From: Bacteriovoracaceae bacterium UBA4097
GTDB lineage: Bacteria > Bdellovibrionota > Bacteriovoracia > Bacteriovoracales > Bacteriovoracaceae
NCBI GenBank assembly: GCA_002381765.1
Contig: DFXX01000063.1
Coordinates: 34,701-73,843, forward strand
DNA: 39,143 nt
Reading direction: 5' to 3'
The notes under the pieces are model-generated. The model was not told the DNA's origin and did not search any database. It saw only the letters and a list, made by a program, of their open reading frames with translations. A program made the position numbers and the translations under genes. Below, in pieces: positions 16,967 through 23,813 of this stretch (the stretch's first letter is position 1; the number at the start of each line of letters is the position of its first letter).

Positions 16967-17400
16967 AGGTCGTAGTCCAGAGAGTTCAGGAAGCCCAAGT
17001 AAAAGTTGATGATGTTATTGTAGGCGAGATCAAATCTGGCATTCTCCTGCTGGTATGCTTTGAGCAAGATGACGATGACACAGCGATAGGCCGGGCAGTT
17101 GATAAAATAACCAAGCTTCGTATCTTTGATGACCCCAATGGAAAAATGAATCTTGATATTACTGCAGTTAATGGAGAGATTCTTTCTGTCAGTCAGTTTA
17201 CTTTGAGCTGGGATGGGAGCGGCGGACACCGGCCAAGCTTTGAGAAATCCATGTCACCTCAAGAGGCCCGCTTAAAGTATGCATTATTTAATCGGGATTT
17301 AAGAAGTAAGGGAATTACGGTGAAGGAAGGTCAGTTCGGGGCATTTATGAAAGTGTCACTGATCAATGACGGACCAGTGACCTTTCTTTTAAATTTCTAA
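16963..17400 (+). CDS. dtd: D-aminoacyl-tRNA deacylase (Dtd)
   Basis: Removes D-amino acids (and glycine mischarged on tRNA-Ala) from tRNAs. The family motifs are present: SQFTL (77-81) as the active-site strand and NDGPVTF with the Gly137-cis-Pro138 pair of the chiral proofreading site. The 145-residue length is normal. In place of the usual FGADMQV the protein has FGAFMKV, a mild change. The start is GTG at 16963, inside the stop of the upstream 944-residue gene, so the two are coupled. Its stop shares CTAA with the convergent gene at 17397. Confidence 0.96.
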   Translation: MKVVVQRVQEAQVKVDDVIVGEIKSGILLLVCFEQDDDDTAIGRAVDKITKLRIFDDPNGKMNLDITAVNGEILSVSQFTLSWDGSGGHRPSFEKSMSPQEARLKYALFNRDLRSKGITVKEGQFGAFMKVSLINDGPVTFLLNF

Positions 17401-18728
17401 TTCATCATTTCGCGAGCGAGATCTTTCTTCTTACCTCTTACAACAGAAACCAGGTTCTTCGACTTATTTCTTGGAACTCTCTTCATGACCAGGCGAATAT
17501 TCATACCAGTAATATTGCCATTTCTGTCAGCTTTATTTTCAAAGTGCATATTAGTACCAGTTTCCTGTGCCATCTCCTTCAAAATCATCATATTCATATC
17601 GAGCGTTTCAGCACTAACGGCAGAGGTACTAGATGCATACTCTAATTCAGAAGCATTGAAAGTATTGCCGGCCAGAAAAAAACTTATAATCGTTTTATCA
17701 GAGTGAACCTGATTGGTTACCAGGATCTTATTCTTCTCAGTTCTCTTTTCATTTAAAAGATTCACTGAGGCATTCATGATCTGCTCACAGCTCTCTTGCT
17801 CTGCTGCAATTTCTACATCTCGAACTTCAGAGACTTTTAAAGCGGGATGAATATTCTGAAGAGCAGTCAGAACTCTCTTAAATGATGTTCTGGGAATTTC
17901 AATGACCTCGTTTTTTTCAGGTACTTCATTTCTCTCAAGGTTGTTATTATCAGGCTTAGCAAACTTAGAAGAGACTCTCTCTAAAAGTTCTCCGTGATAA
18001 TCTTTAAAGACCTGTGCCGTGACCGGCATACCTTGGGTGGTTAAAGCACGGTCAACAATCTGATCCACCATGGCACCAACATTGGCCTGACCAGTTTTTA
18101 GAAGATTTAATCCCTGATTTTCAATTTCTCGTCTTAATTGAAGACGATTGAACTCCTGAAGAGAAAGAATGCTGAGTCCGATGACAAATAGTAACAGGCC
18201 AGCTCCCAAAATGACTTCATCATTGGCCTGGATTTCTCGATACTTAGCATTGGCAGAATCGATTTCATCCACCAGAGATACTTTGAAATTCTCCATTTTA
18301 CTAAAGCGGTCTACGAGAGGAGAGAGAGGAACATCAGCACCTTTTCCGGCCAGCATGGGAGCATGTGTTTTTAAGATCTTTTCATGAAACCAGTGAACTT
18401 CACCCACCAACTTATTTAGCGTCTCATATCCCTTACCGACGTTCTTCTTGAAAGGATTAATTCCTTTAATCGTTTCATTCAAGCATTCATCGGAGAGGCC
18501 CATAAAACCGCGGTCAAGATAAGGAGACTTAATATCTTTAATCATCATGGCAGTAAAAGTTTGAGAAACGCGATTAAAGCAGGTGCTGATCCCTTGATTC
18601 AAAACATTCATTCGGTTTAAGTGAGCTTGATTAACCTGATGATGCCAAAAGGCCCCTAAGGTGGTTATTAGACCAGCGGCACAAATCATCAAAATTTTGG
18701 CCGAAGATAGACTGAGTAATTTTTTCAT
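17397..18728 (-). CDS. Two-helix membrane protein with degenerate GHKL-like C-terminus
   Basis: 443 residues with two membrane segments (about 10-28 and 172-190) enclosing a periplasmic region of about 140 residues, as in sensor kinases and chemoreceptors. No HAMP, HisKA or methyl-accepting domain is seen. The C-terminal part (about 280-418) looks like a decayed histidine-kinase ATPase: EQIMNASVNLLNEK in the N-box position, a strand IISFFLAGN where D-x-G-x-G is expected, and MMILKEMAQETG followed by a beta hairpin as in the G2 helix region. The ATP-binding glycines are missing, so a non-catalytic role is likely. An AAGGA site lies 10 bases before the ATG. Confidence 0.6.
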   Translation of the reverse strand: MKKLLSLSSAKILMICAAGLITTLGAFWHHQVNQAHLNRMNVLNQGISTCFNRVSQTFTAMMIKDIKSPYLDRGFMGLSDECLNETIKGINPFKKNVGKGYETLNKLVGEVHWFHEKILKTHAPMLAGKGADVPLSPLVDRFSKMENFKVSLVDEIDSANAKYREIQANDEVILGAGLLLFVIGLSILSLQEFNRLQLRREIENQGLNLLKTGQANVGAMVDQIVDRALTTQGMPVTAQVFKDYHGELLERVSSKFAKPDNNNLERNEVPEKNEVIEIPRTSFKRVLTALQNIHPALKVSEVRDVEIAAEQESCEQIMNASVNLLNEKRTEKNKILVTNQVHSDKTIISFFLAGNTFNASELEYASSTSAVSAETLDMNMMILKEMAQETGTNMHFENKADRNGNITGMNIRLVMKRVPRNKSKNLVSVVRGKKKDLAREMMN

Positions 18729-18819
18729 GGCACCAACATCCTTGTTGTTTCAAATGCTTAATCCGCACCTATTGTCTCTTCTCATGATAGCTAGAGTCAA
18801 GTTAGGAAAACTTATCCGA

Positions 18820-18839
18820 CTACAATGCTAAGATTGTAG
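18820..18839. repeat. Inverted repeat in the divergent intergenic region
   Basis: CTACAAT-GCTAAG-ATTGTAG: perfect 7-base arms with a 6-base spacer, between the divergent genes at 18728 and 18918. It could be an operator for either gene. Confidence 0.4.
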
Positions 18840-18864
18840 AAAGTCGTTACTCTCCATAGTAAGA

Positions 18865-18893
18865 TTGCCTCAAAGTGTCATCAGCGTTATTAT
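18865..18893 (+). promoter_or_regulatory. Candidate sigma-70 promoter of the TonB-like gene
   Basis: TTGCCT (18865-18870), a 17-base spacer and TATTAT (18888-18893); predicted start near 18900, leaving an 18-base leader that contains the AAGGAG ribosome site. Confidence 0.55.
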
Positions 18894-18917
18894 TTGTAGA
18901 GCAAAGGAGTCGGCATT

Positions 18918-19787
18918 ATGTCGGCGGATAGGAATACAGTTCGCATAACTTTCAAAATCAATTTTCCAGTGATTCTTATCGCTGTTCTCTTTTTGCATGC
19001 TCTTTTTCTTATGTGGCAGGGATTAGAGCCCTTTAAAGAATTTGCCGCAGAACCAGATCGACTTCCCTTAAAGATTCAAGATATTCGTACTGTGGGCTCT
19101 AAAGAAAGTAAGGTTCAAAACTCGACCTATGTGAGTAAGACCCCCAAGATTAGTCCAAAGATCTCTAAAGAAAAATTCGCTCCAGAAAAATCCTTAAGTC
19201 TTAGTGATCTAAGTGAATCAAGACCACCTTCTCCACAGAGCAACAAACAAATGCGACCAGGCACTCGTCCTGAGGTGGTTGCCAAATCGGCCAAGGCCTT
19301 AGATGCCGTACGACTTAAAGGTTCCGATGTTCCTAAATTCTTGGGCTCTAGTGCTGCTTCTCTCAGTGGAGATCCCAGAGCAGCGGGCCTAGATACCAGT
19401 GATGTCATGGTGAATTTAGAAGTTCCAGAGGGAGTCAGTCCCGATGAGCTTAATGAGTACGAGCTCATGTTCTATGGTTTTCAAAGAAGAACGGCCATCA
19501 ACTACATTAACTCATTCTATAAAAACCTGAATGAATTTCAGAGAAAGAATCCTCATCTTCAGTTTCCCCTAACCAAGGAGAAGCAAGTCATGACAGGAAG
19601 ACTTACCTATGATGAGAAAGGTAACATTAAGCAAATAAAAATGGTTCGTTGGACTAATGTAGAAAAGCTGCAGGACTTTTTTCTGGAGGTCCTAAAGGAT
19701 ATGGATACACTTCACAATCCTCCTCAAGCATTATGGGAGAAGGATGGAGAATTCTCCATTTTCTTTAGTCTGGTCGTTAACGGTTAG
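18918..19787 (+). CDS. TonB-like / energy-transducer-type protein
   Basis: One N-terminal membrane anchor (residues 14-33), a long polar linker rich in Ser, Lys and Pro (50-150), and a compact C-terminal domain (about 185-289). The last 85 residues (VMTGRLTYDEKGNIKQIKMV, then LQDFFLEVLKDMD and a closing strand FSIFFSLVV) have the strand-helix-strand layout of TonB C-terminal domains, with the usual basic G-x-I opening. No ExbB/ExbD genes are adjacent. TonB family membership is an inference from layout. The start has AAGGAG 8 bases upstream. Its stop overlaps the convergent anti-sigma-like gene by 11 bases. Confidence 0.7.
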   Translation: MSADRNTVRITFKINFPVILIAVLFLHALFLMWQGLEPFKEFAAEPDRLPLKIQDIRTVGSKESKVQNSTYVSKTPKISPKISKEKFAPEKSLSLSDLSESRPPSPQSNKQMRPGTRPEVVAKSAKALDAVRLKGSDVPKFLGSSAASLSGDPRAAGLDTSDVMVNLEVPEGVSPDELNEYELMFYGFQRRTAINYINSFYKNLNEFQRKNPHLQFPLTKEKQVMTGRLTYDEKGNIKQIKMVRWTNVEKLQDFFLEVLKDMDTLHNPPQALWEKDGEFSIFFSLVVNG

Positions 19788-20097
19788 CCCACTCTTCAAA
19801 TCGATTTTTCATCTTATCCATAAAGTTCTTAGGTTCTTCATTTAGAAGATTGAAGATAGACTGTTTGATCTCACTCTCCAGAGACTCCTTGGCTTCGGGG
19901 GAAAGTGAAACTGAAGGCATAAGATCTCTCAAGAACGAAACCTCTTGCTGCTTCTCTTTGACTAAGGCTTCGAACTCAGGATGAGTGGCAACATAAGCTT
20001 CAAAGTCGGCCCGCTCCCCTGGATTAAGAGTGCCGTCGATATATGGAAGAATCTTTTTCTGATAGCCGGCTTTGGGATTAGCTGTTTTTTCAATCAC
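19777..20097 (-). CDS. Anti-sigma-factor-like protein without zinc ligands
   Basis: 106-residue protein. The stretch ILPYIDGTLNPGERADFEAY followed by VATHPEFEALVKEKQQEV closely follows the N-terminal anti-sigma domain (Y.DGeL...er..fe.HL..CP.C), but the zinc-binding His/Cys residues are absent. The second half is a charged amphipathic helix region with no membrane segment, so it would be a soluble anti-sigma or co-regulator. The GTG start lies inside the 3' end of the sigma gene (GTGATTGA, 8-base overlap), the coupled arrangement typical of sigma/anti-sigma pairs. Confidence 0.65.
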   Translation of the reverse strand: MIEKTANPKAGYQKKILPYIDGTLNPGERADFEAYVATHPEFEALVKEKQQEVSFLRDLMPSVSLSPEAKESLESEIKQSIFNLLNEEPKNFMDKMKNRFEEWANR

Positions 20098-20575
20098 GAA
20101 GGGTTCCTGGTTTCATATCATTAAGCAGAAGAAATCTGCCATTATGAATCTTCTCGATAACTTCATAGCGAGGCACCTGAATAATCTCGCCGATTTCTTC
20201 AACCGTAAATTGAGAGTCGTAGCGAAGCCTCAGAATGATTCTAACTTTTGGCTCGAGAGAAAAATAAGCACTATATTCAGTTGGACGAGTCAGTCTCATT
20301 TGATCTAGGAGCTGGGTGGATCTGCGAATTCCGATAGGAGAGAGATAACGAAGTATCCCCTTCATAAGAGTCTTGCGATAGAGCTGAACTTCTTTTTTAT
20401 TCTCTTTATCGATATGCTTATTAAAGATGGCCTTCTTTTCTTTGATAAGAAAAGCATTGATCCCATCGATCACAAGCTGCTCGGCCTGCAGATCATCAGG
20501 AACTAAGGAATAAGCTATCGTGTAGAGTTTTTCGGTCAGGGGCTGAACCAGCTCGTAGAAATCCATTCTTTTCAT
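20090..20575 (-). CDS. ECF-type RNA polymerase sigma factor (divergent)
   Basis: 161 residues. The N-terminal part (FYELVQPLTEKLYTIAYSLV, then DDLQAEQLVIDGINAFL) fits sigma region 2. The C-terminal part (FSLEPKVRIILRLRYDSQFT, then VEEIGEIIQVPRYEVIEKI) fits region 4 with its helix-turn-helix. Region 2.3-2.4 is unusually diverged and carries Lys-rich inserts, so promoter specificity is unclear. It has no ribosome site; the promoter at 20584-20612 ends 8 bases before the ATG, suggesting a leaderless mRNA. The coupled downstream gene looks like its anti-sigma factor. A degenerate sigma-like regulator is the main alternative. Confidence 0.75.
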   Translation of the reverse strand: MKRMDFYELVQPLTEKLYTIAYSLVPDDLQAEQLVIDGINAFLIKEKKAIFNKHIDKENKKEVQLYRKTLMKGILRYLSPIGIRRSTQLLDQMRLTRPTEYSAYFSLEPKVRIILRLRYDSQFTVEEIGEIIQVPRYEVIEKIHNGRFLLLNDMKPGTLRD

Positions 20576-20583
20576 ATTTATCG

Positions 20584-20612
20584 ATTGTATCCGGCCCGGG
20601 GGAAGCCCTCAA
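20584..20612 (-). promoter_or_regulatory. Promoter of the ECF sigma gene, predicted leaderless
   Basis: On the minus strand: TTGAGG (20607-20612), 17 bases, TACAAT (20584-20589), then 8 bases to the ATG. A start 7 bases after the -10 box falls at or next to the ATG. Confidence 0.6.
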
Positions 20613-20615
20613 GGT

Positions 20616-20631
20616 ATTTAAATCTTTAAAT
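20616..20631. repeat. 16-base A/T-rich palindrome next to the sigma gene promoter
   Basis: ATTTAAA-TC-TTTAAAT, perfect 7-base arms, just upstream of the -35 box of the sigma gene. Possible operator or UP-type element; A/T-rich palindromes also arise by chance. Confidence 0.4.
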
Positions 20632-20746
20632 TTCTGTCACCTATTTCTCGATCTTTCAAGTACTTAGAATTAATCAATGAATGACTTATCAAGTTTTCTT
20701 GAGATTTTCCGAAGAGCCTAGGGAGAAGGACTTATAAGGATAGCCT

Positions 20747-21700
20747 ATGCAACAAACATCATTTCTCTTTATGCTGATTTTCATTCTAACAGGATGTATT
20801 GATACCAGCACCAAAAAGAGCAGTAACACCAACAGCAACTCCTACTGTATACAGTATCCTTATGCTTCGGGATGTGTGGCACAGAGTACGACAGGTGGAA
20901 GTACTGGTGGCACCACCACTCCTCCGGTGGATTATTGTACGACTAATCCTAAGGCCTATGGTTGTCCTAAGTATTGTGAACAAACTCCTATTCCTTATGG
21001 ATGCCCTGGTTCAACCGTTGGAACCAATCCTTATACACAAGTTCCGACTGTTCCTTATAATCCAAACTGGAATGTGCATTATCCTGGTGGAGTACCAACC
21101 GGCAGTTGCTCAACTCCTACCGATCCACAAGGTATACCTAATGCTTATGGGACTCGTAAGGGAACAATTACAGTGGCGGGTGGGCATTGGTATAATCCGG
21201 CCTCGCCCGATGCTGCAAATTTATACAACACATCTTCCATTCTCAAGACTGTTGAGAAAGCAAAAACTTTCTTCATGACCGACAGTATGTTGAAGGTGAG
21301 ATTTAAGGTTCACCCTCAACCCGATTCGGCCAAGTCTTCTTCGGTTTGTAATAATAGAACGACAGGTCAATCGACTATCGCTGGTTACACTAAACTATAC
21401 TTCAATGTACAAGTGGTAGGTATAGCTTCCAATAACTCGATTGCAACTGAGCCCCTGGGTTACCATACCGTGGGAGTAAATTCTTGTTCACCAGCAATTG
21501 ATCTCTCCCCTTACAAGGCGATGTATCCTAATGGTGTTTATCTAATTGTTTCTGATGTAAGAGCTAACCAGGGCCAATACCCCTCTGATTACAGTACTAA
21601 AGGATGGACCAACAGTAATTCATTCGTTCCAGTTCGCTCAAGCGACTGCTGGTCAATGGATTTAGAAGTTGCTGCCGACGGTACTAAGACTTTTGAGTAA
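20747..21700 (+). CDS. Lipoprotein with three Cys-pair repeats and a C-terminal domain of unknown function
   Basis: 317 residues. The signal peptide ends in ILTGC with lipidated Cys17. The next part carries three copies of Y-C-x3-P-x3-G-C (Cys34/43, Cys64/73, Cys77/86), separated by Gly/Ser/Thr-rich linker, so three small disulfide loops are likely at the cell surface. The C-terminal domain (about 130-317) is beta-rich with further Cys (VCNN, NSCSP, SSDCWSMD) and is not recognised. AAGGA 6 bases before the ATG supports the start. Its 3' end overlaps gshB by 17 bases. It may be a surface or prey-contact protein, but that is inference. Confidence 0.78.
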   Translation: MQQTSFLFMLIFILTGCIDTSTKKSSNTNSNSYCIQYPYASGCVAQSTTGGSTGGTTTPPVDYCTTNPKAYGCPKYCEQTPIPYGCPGSTVGTNPYTQVPTVPYNPNWNVHYPGGVPTGSCSTPTDPQGIPNAYGTRKGTITVAGGHWYNPASPDAANLYNTSSILKTVEKAKTFFMTDSMLKVRFKVHPQPDSAKSSSVCNNRTTGQSTIAGYTKLYFNVQVVGIASNNSIATEPLGYHTVGVNSCSPAIDLSPYKAMYPNGVYLIVSDVRANQGQYPSDYSTKGWTNSNSFVPVRSSDCWSMDLEVAADGTKTFE

Positions 21701-22637
21701 GCATTAAATCGATCAATACGTCCGCAAGATTCTTCCTGTGGGCGTAACTTACTTCCACCAATAATCCCGGACAAGTAATATTCACTTCAGTGATGGTATC
21801 TTCCAGAATATCAAAAGCTACCCAATCCACCCCAAAGGTCGCAAGCTCGGTTACGATTTCTTCGCAGCGTCTGCGGGCAAGATCAGTTAAAGGCTCAGCA
21901 TGAAAAGTTGCTCCCTGAGCGATATTTGAAAGGAATTCGCCTGCTTTAGGAGTCTTCAAGATAGTCCCGATTTCTTTTTGCATGAAATATACCGAGCGGA
22001 TCTCCCCTTGGGTTACGGCCTCGATAAAAGGCTGCACAATGACGGGGCCTGCTAGTTCTTTTACTTTTTCCGAGAAACGTTTCTCCCAGTTATCGATGGG
22101 AAGCTTTTCCACTCCGATGCCACTATAGAGATCTAAGGGCTTTAGAATAAGCGATGAGCCCTTAGGGAGATTGGCCACAAAGTCTTGAGCAAGCTTCAAG
22201 TTCTGGCCGATAAAGCTCGGAACAGATCCTTGGGCCCGATAGGCATAGAGCTTTTCATTAAACTGCATGATTCCACGTGGGTGATTCATGACCTTAACAT
22301 CTTGTGAAGCTAAGTGATCAAGCATCCAGAGTATCCTGAGATACCGGCTATCAAACGGCGGATCTAAGCGCATATGAATTACGTCGGATTTAGCAACTTC
22401 TATAACCATTGTTTCGGTAGTCGCAAAGTCGGCGAGATAGATTCCATCTTCTTTGAAAGAACCTTTAAAAGCATGGACTGTCAGCTTCTGAGGGCCTTGA
22501 TTATGGATAGCAAAATCATCCTCAAAAAAAACATAAGTCTCGATGCCCTTTCTCTGTAAACAAAGAGCAAACATGAGAGTTGAGTCTTTTCGAATATTCA
22601 GTTTTTCAATGGGATCAATCAGCAGCAATTGGCGCAT
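21684..22637 (-). CDS. gshB: Glutathione synthetase (ATP-grasp)
   Basis: Joins gamma-glutamylcysteine and glycine to form glutathione. Family marks: MRLDPPFDSRYLRI (substrate region), NHPRGIMQFNEKLYAY, the ATP-grasp loop LILKPLDLYSGIGV, GEIRSVYF, and the C-terminal VNITCPGLLVEVS with the Mg/ATP-binding Asn. The length of 317 residues is standard. A ribosome site AAGGTGA precedes the ATG. The gene starts inside the 3' end of the aminopeptidase gene (23-base overlap). No gshA is in the window. Confidence 0.94.
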   Translation of the reverse strand: MRQLLLIDPIEKLNIRKDSTLMFALCLQRKGIETYVFFEDDFAIHNQGPQKLTVHAFKGSFKEDGIYLADFATTETMVIEVAKSDVIHMRLDPPFDSRYLRILWMLDHLASQDVKVMNHPRGIMQFNEKLYAYRAQGSVPSFIGQNLKLAQDFVANLPKGSSLILKPLDLYSGIGVEKLPIDNWEKRFSEKVKELAGPVIVQPFIEAVTQGEIRSVYFMQKEIGTILKTPKAGEFLSNIAQGATFHAEPLTDLARRRCEEIVTELATFGVDWVAFDILEDTITEVNITCPGLLVEVSYAHRKNLADVLIDLMLTQKS

Positions 22638-23694
22638 GGCTCACCTTCAATTTTAGGTGTTCAGTAAAACTATCCAGTTTCTTCTCTTTCTGGAATCGCT
22701 GGTACTCCATTCTAAGCCAAGTTAAGTAGTCTTTTAAATTCAATTCGTGTTCTGTTTGAAGTTTTAGTAAAAAATCTTGTTCTTCTTCGTATGTCAAAAA
22801 TGCCGCAAAGCTCGCTTGATTCCAGTTATCTTTCATTTTGCAATCATTAGGATCGATCTCAAGCTTCTGACAAGTTGCTCTAGCTTCGGGCTTAAAGACT
22901 TCTTCGATGAAGCGGTTAGTAAGTTCATCCGCTTTATCAGCAGTAAGAAAGCCTCCCAGTTTAGCAAATTCGGTTTGAAGAATACCGATAAGCTCAACCA
23001 TTCGGTTATTGAGTACTTCACGCTTTCTGGTGTCCTTAAGAAAGCTCTCTAACTCGGGACGGTCTTTGAAGTACTCCTTCAGAAGCTCTTTGCCATAAAG
23101 GTTAGCAAGATTTTCATTGAGATCGACTTCATCTTTAATGAAGAAGATGGTGTGGAAGAGCTCATGAAAGACAAGCTCAGCTAACTCAAGGTCATTGTAG
23201 TGAAAAAAAGAAGAAAGGATTCGATCCTCGAGATATCCCAAAGTGGAATAAGCGTAGACCGGACGGATCCAGGTAACGAGCTTCTCCTCTTTTTCAAGCT
23301 CCTTTGCAAATTTTTCGGCCGAATCTTTTTTTCCAAAACCGATATAAGGAAAACTTCCCACAAAGGGAAATTCAAACTCATGGGCCTCAATCTTTGTATG
23401 AGGAGAAGCAATTACAAGATAGGAGACAGCATCATTATCGAGGGTGGTGGTCTTGGTATAAATGCTTGTGGGTTTAGCATTGAAGTAATGATAAAAGAAC
23501 TTTTTGTACTCCCCTATTAAGAGAATCTTTCTTTTGACTTCTTCTGAGACCTTGGGATCATCTAAGACCTTTTGATTATCGACACCTCTGAATTGAATCT
23601 TTGCCTGGTGCAGCCCCTGCTCAGTGAGATAGCCTAAGCGAGCGCAACCAAAGAGAAAGAACAAAAGAAGCAAAGTCAGAGTTTTAAAATTCAT
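22615..23694 (-). CDS. Lipoprotein zinc aminopeptidase (PF10023-like)
   Basis: Predicted aminopeptidase family known from many proteobacteria. Signal peptide and lipobox LFGC (Cys17). The zinc site HELFH (177-181) is followed 13 residues later by the third-ligand region ENLANLYG (Glu194). Upstream, the conserved GYFT-like start and VIASPHTKIEA region fit as well. The 359-residue length is normal. Physiological substrate unknown. There is no ribosome site: TAAAAT (23701-23706) ends 6 bases before the ATG, so a leaderless mRNA is predicted. It is coupled to gshB. Confidence 0.88.
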   Translation of the reverse strand: MNFKTLTLLLLFFLFGCARLGYLTEQGLHQAKIQFRGVDNQKVLDDPKVSEEVKRKILLIGEYKKFFYHYFNAKPTSIYTKTTTLDNDAVSYLVIASPHTKIEAHEFEFPFVGSFPYIGFGKKDSAEKFAKELEKEEKLVTWIRPVYAYSTLGYLEDRILSSFFHYNDLELAELVFHELFHTIFFIKDEVDLNENLANLYGKELLKEYFKDRPELESFLKDTRKREVLNNRMVELIGILQTEFAKLGGFLTADKADELTNRFIEEVFKPEARATCQKLEIDPNDCKMKDNWNQASFAAFLTYEEEQDFLLKLQTEHELNLKDYLTWLRMEYQRFQKEKKLDSFTEHLKLKVSHAPIAAD

Positions 23695-23700
23695 CTGGAG

Positions 23701-23728
23701 ATTTTAACCATAAATGTATCAGAAACAA
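23701..23728 (-). promoter_or_regulatory. Promoter of the aminopeptidase gene, predicted leaderless
   Basis: On the minus strand: TTGTTT (23723-23728), 16 bases, TAAAAT (23701-23706), then 6 bases to the ATG at 23694. The predicted transcription start is the A of the ATG. Confidence 0.45.
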
Positions 23729-23778
23729 AAAGTTTAATGCAAAGCTTCGCCTGCGGAGAAGTTGATTAGAATAGATAC

Positions 23779-23807
23779 TTGACTAATCCGTATATTTTCC
23801 GTATACA
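23779..23807 (+). promoter_or_regulatory. Strong sigma-70 promoter of the HNH gene, predicted leaderless
   Basis: TTGACT (23779-23784), exactly 17 bases, TATACA (23802-23807), then 6 bases to the ATG at 23814. The seventh base after the -10 box is the A of the ATG. There is no ribosome site. Confidence 0.7.
23788..23805. repeat. Direct repeat CCGTATA inside the HNH promoter
   Basis: CCGTATA at 23788-23794 and again at 23799-23805, 11 bases apart (one helical turn), covering the spacer and the -10 box. A candidate operator. Confidence 0.45.
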
Positions 23808-23813
23808 GTCAAT

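Noticed and set aside
14132..17400. Reading the methyltransferase-like protein as part of an active restriction or phage-defence system
   Set aside because: No nuclease, helicase or other defence gene is adjacent; the neighbour dtd is housekeeping and the catalytic motif appears lost.
20799..21278. 159-codon plus-strand frame inside the Cys-repeat lipoprotein gene
   Set aside because: It is an overlapping frame of a gene with signal peptide, lipobox and ribosome site; its own translation has no domain features.
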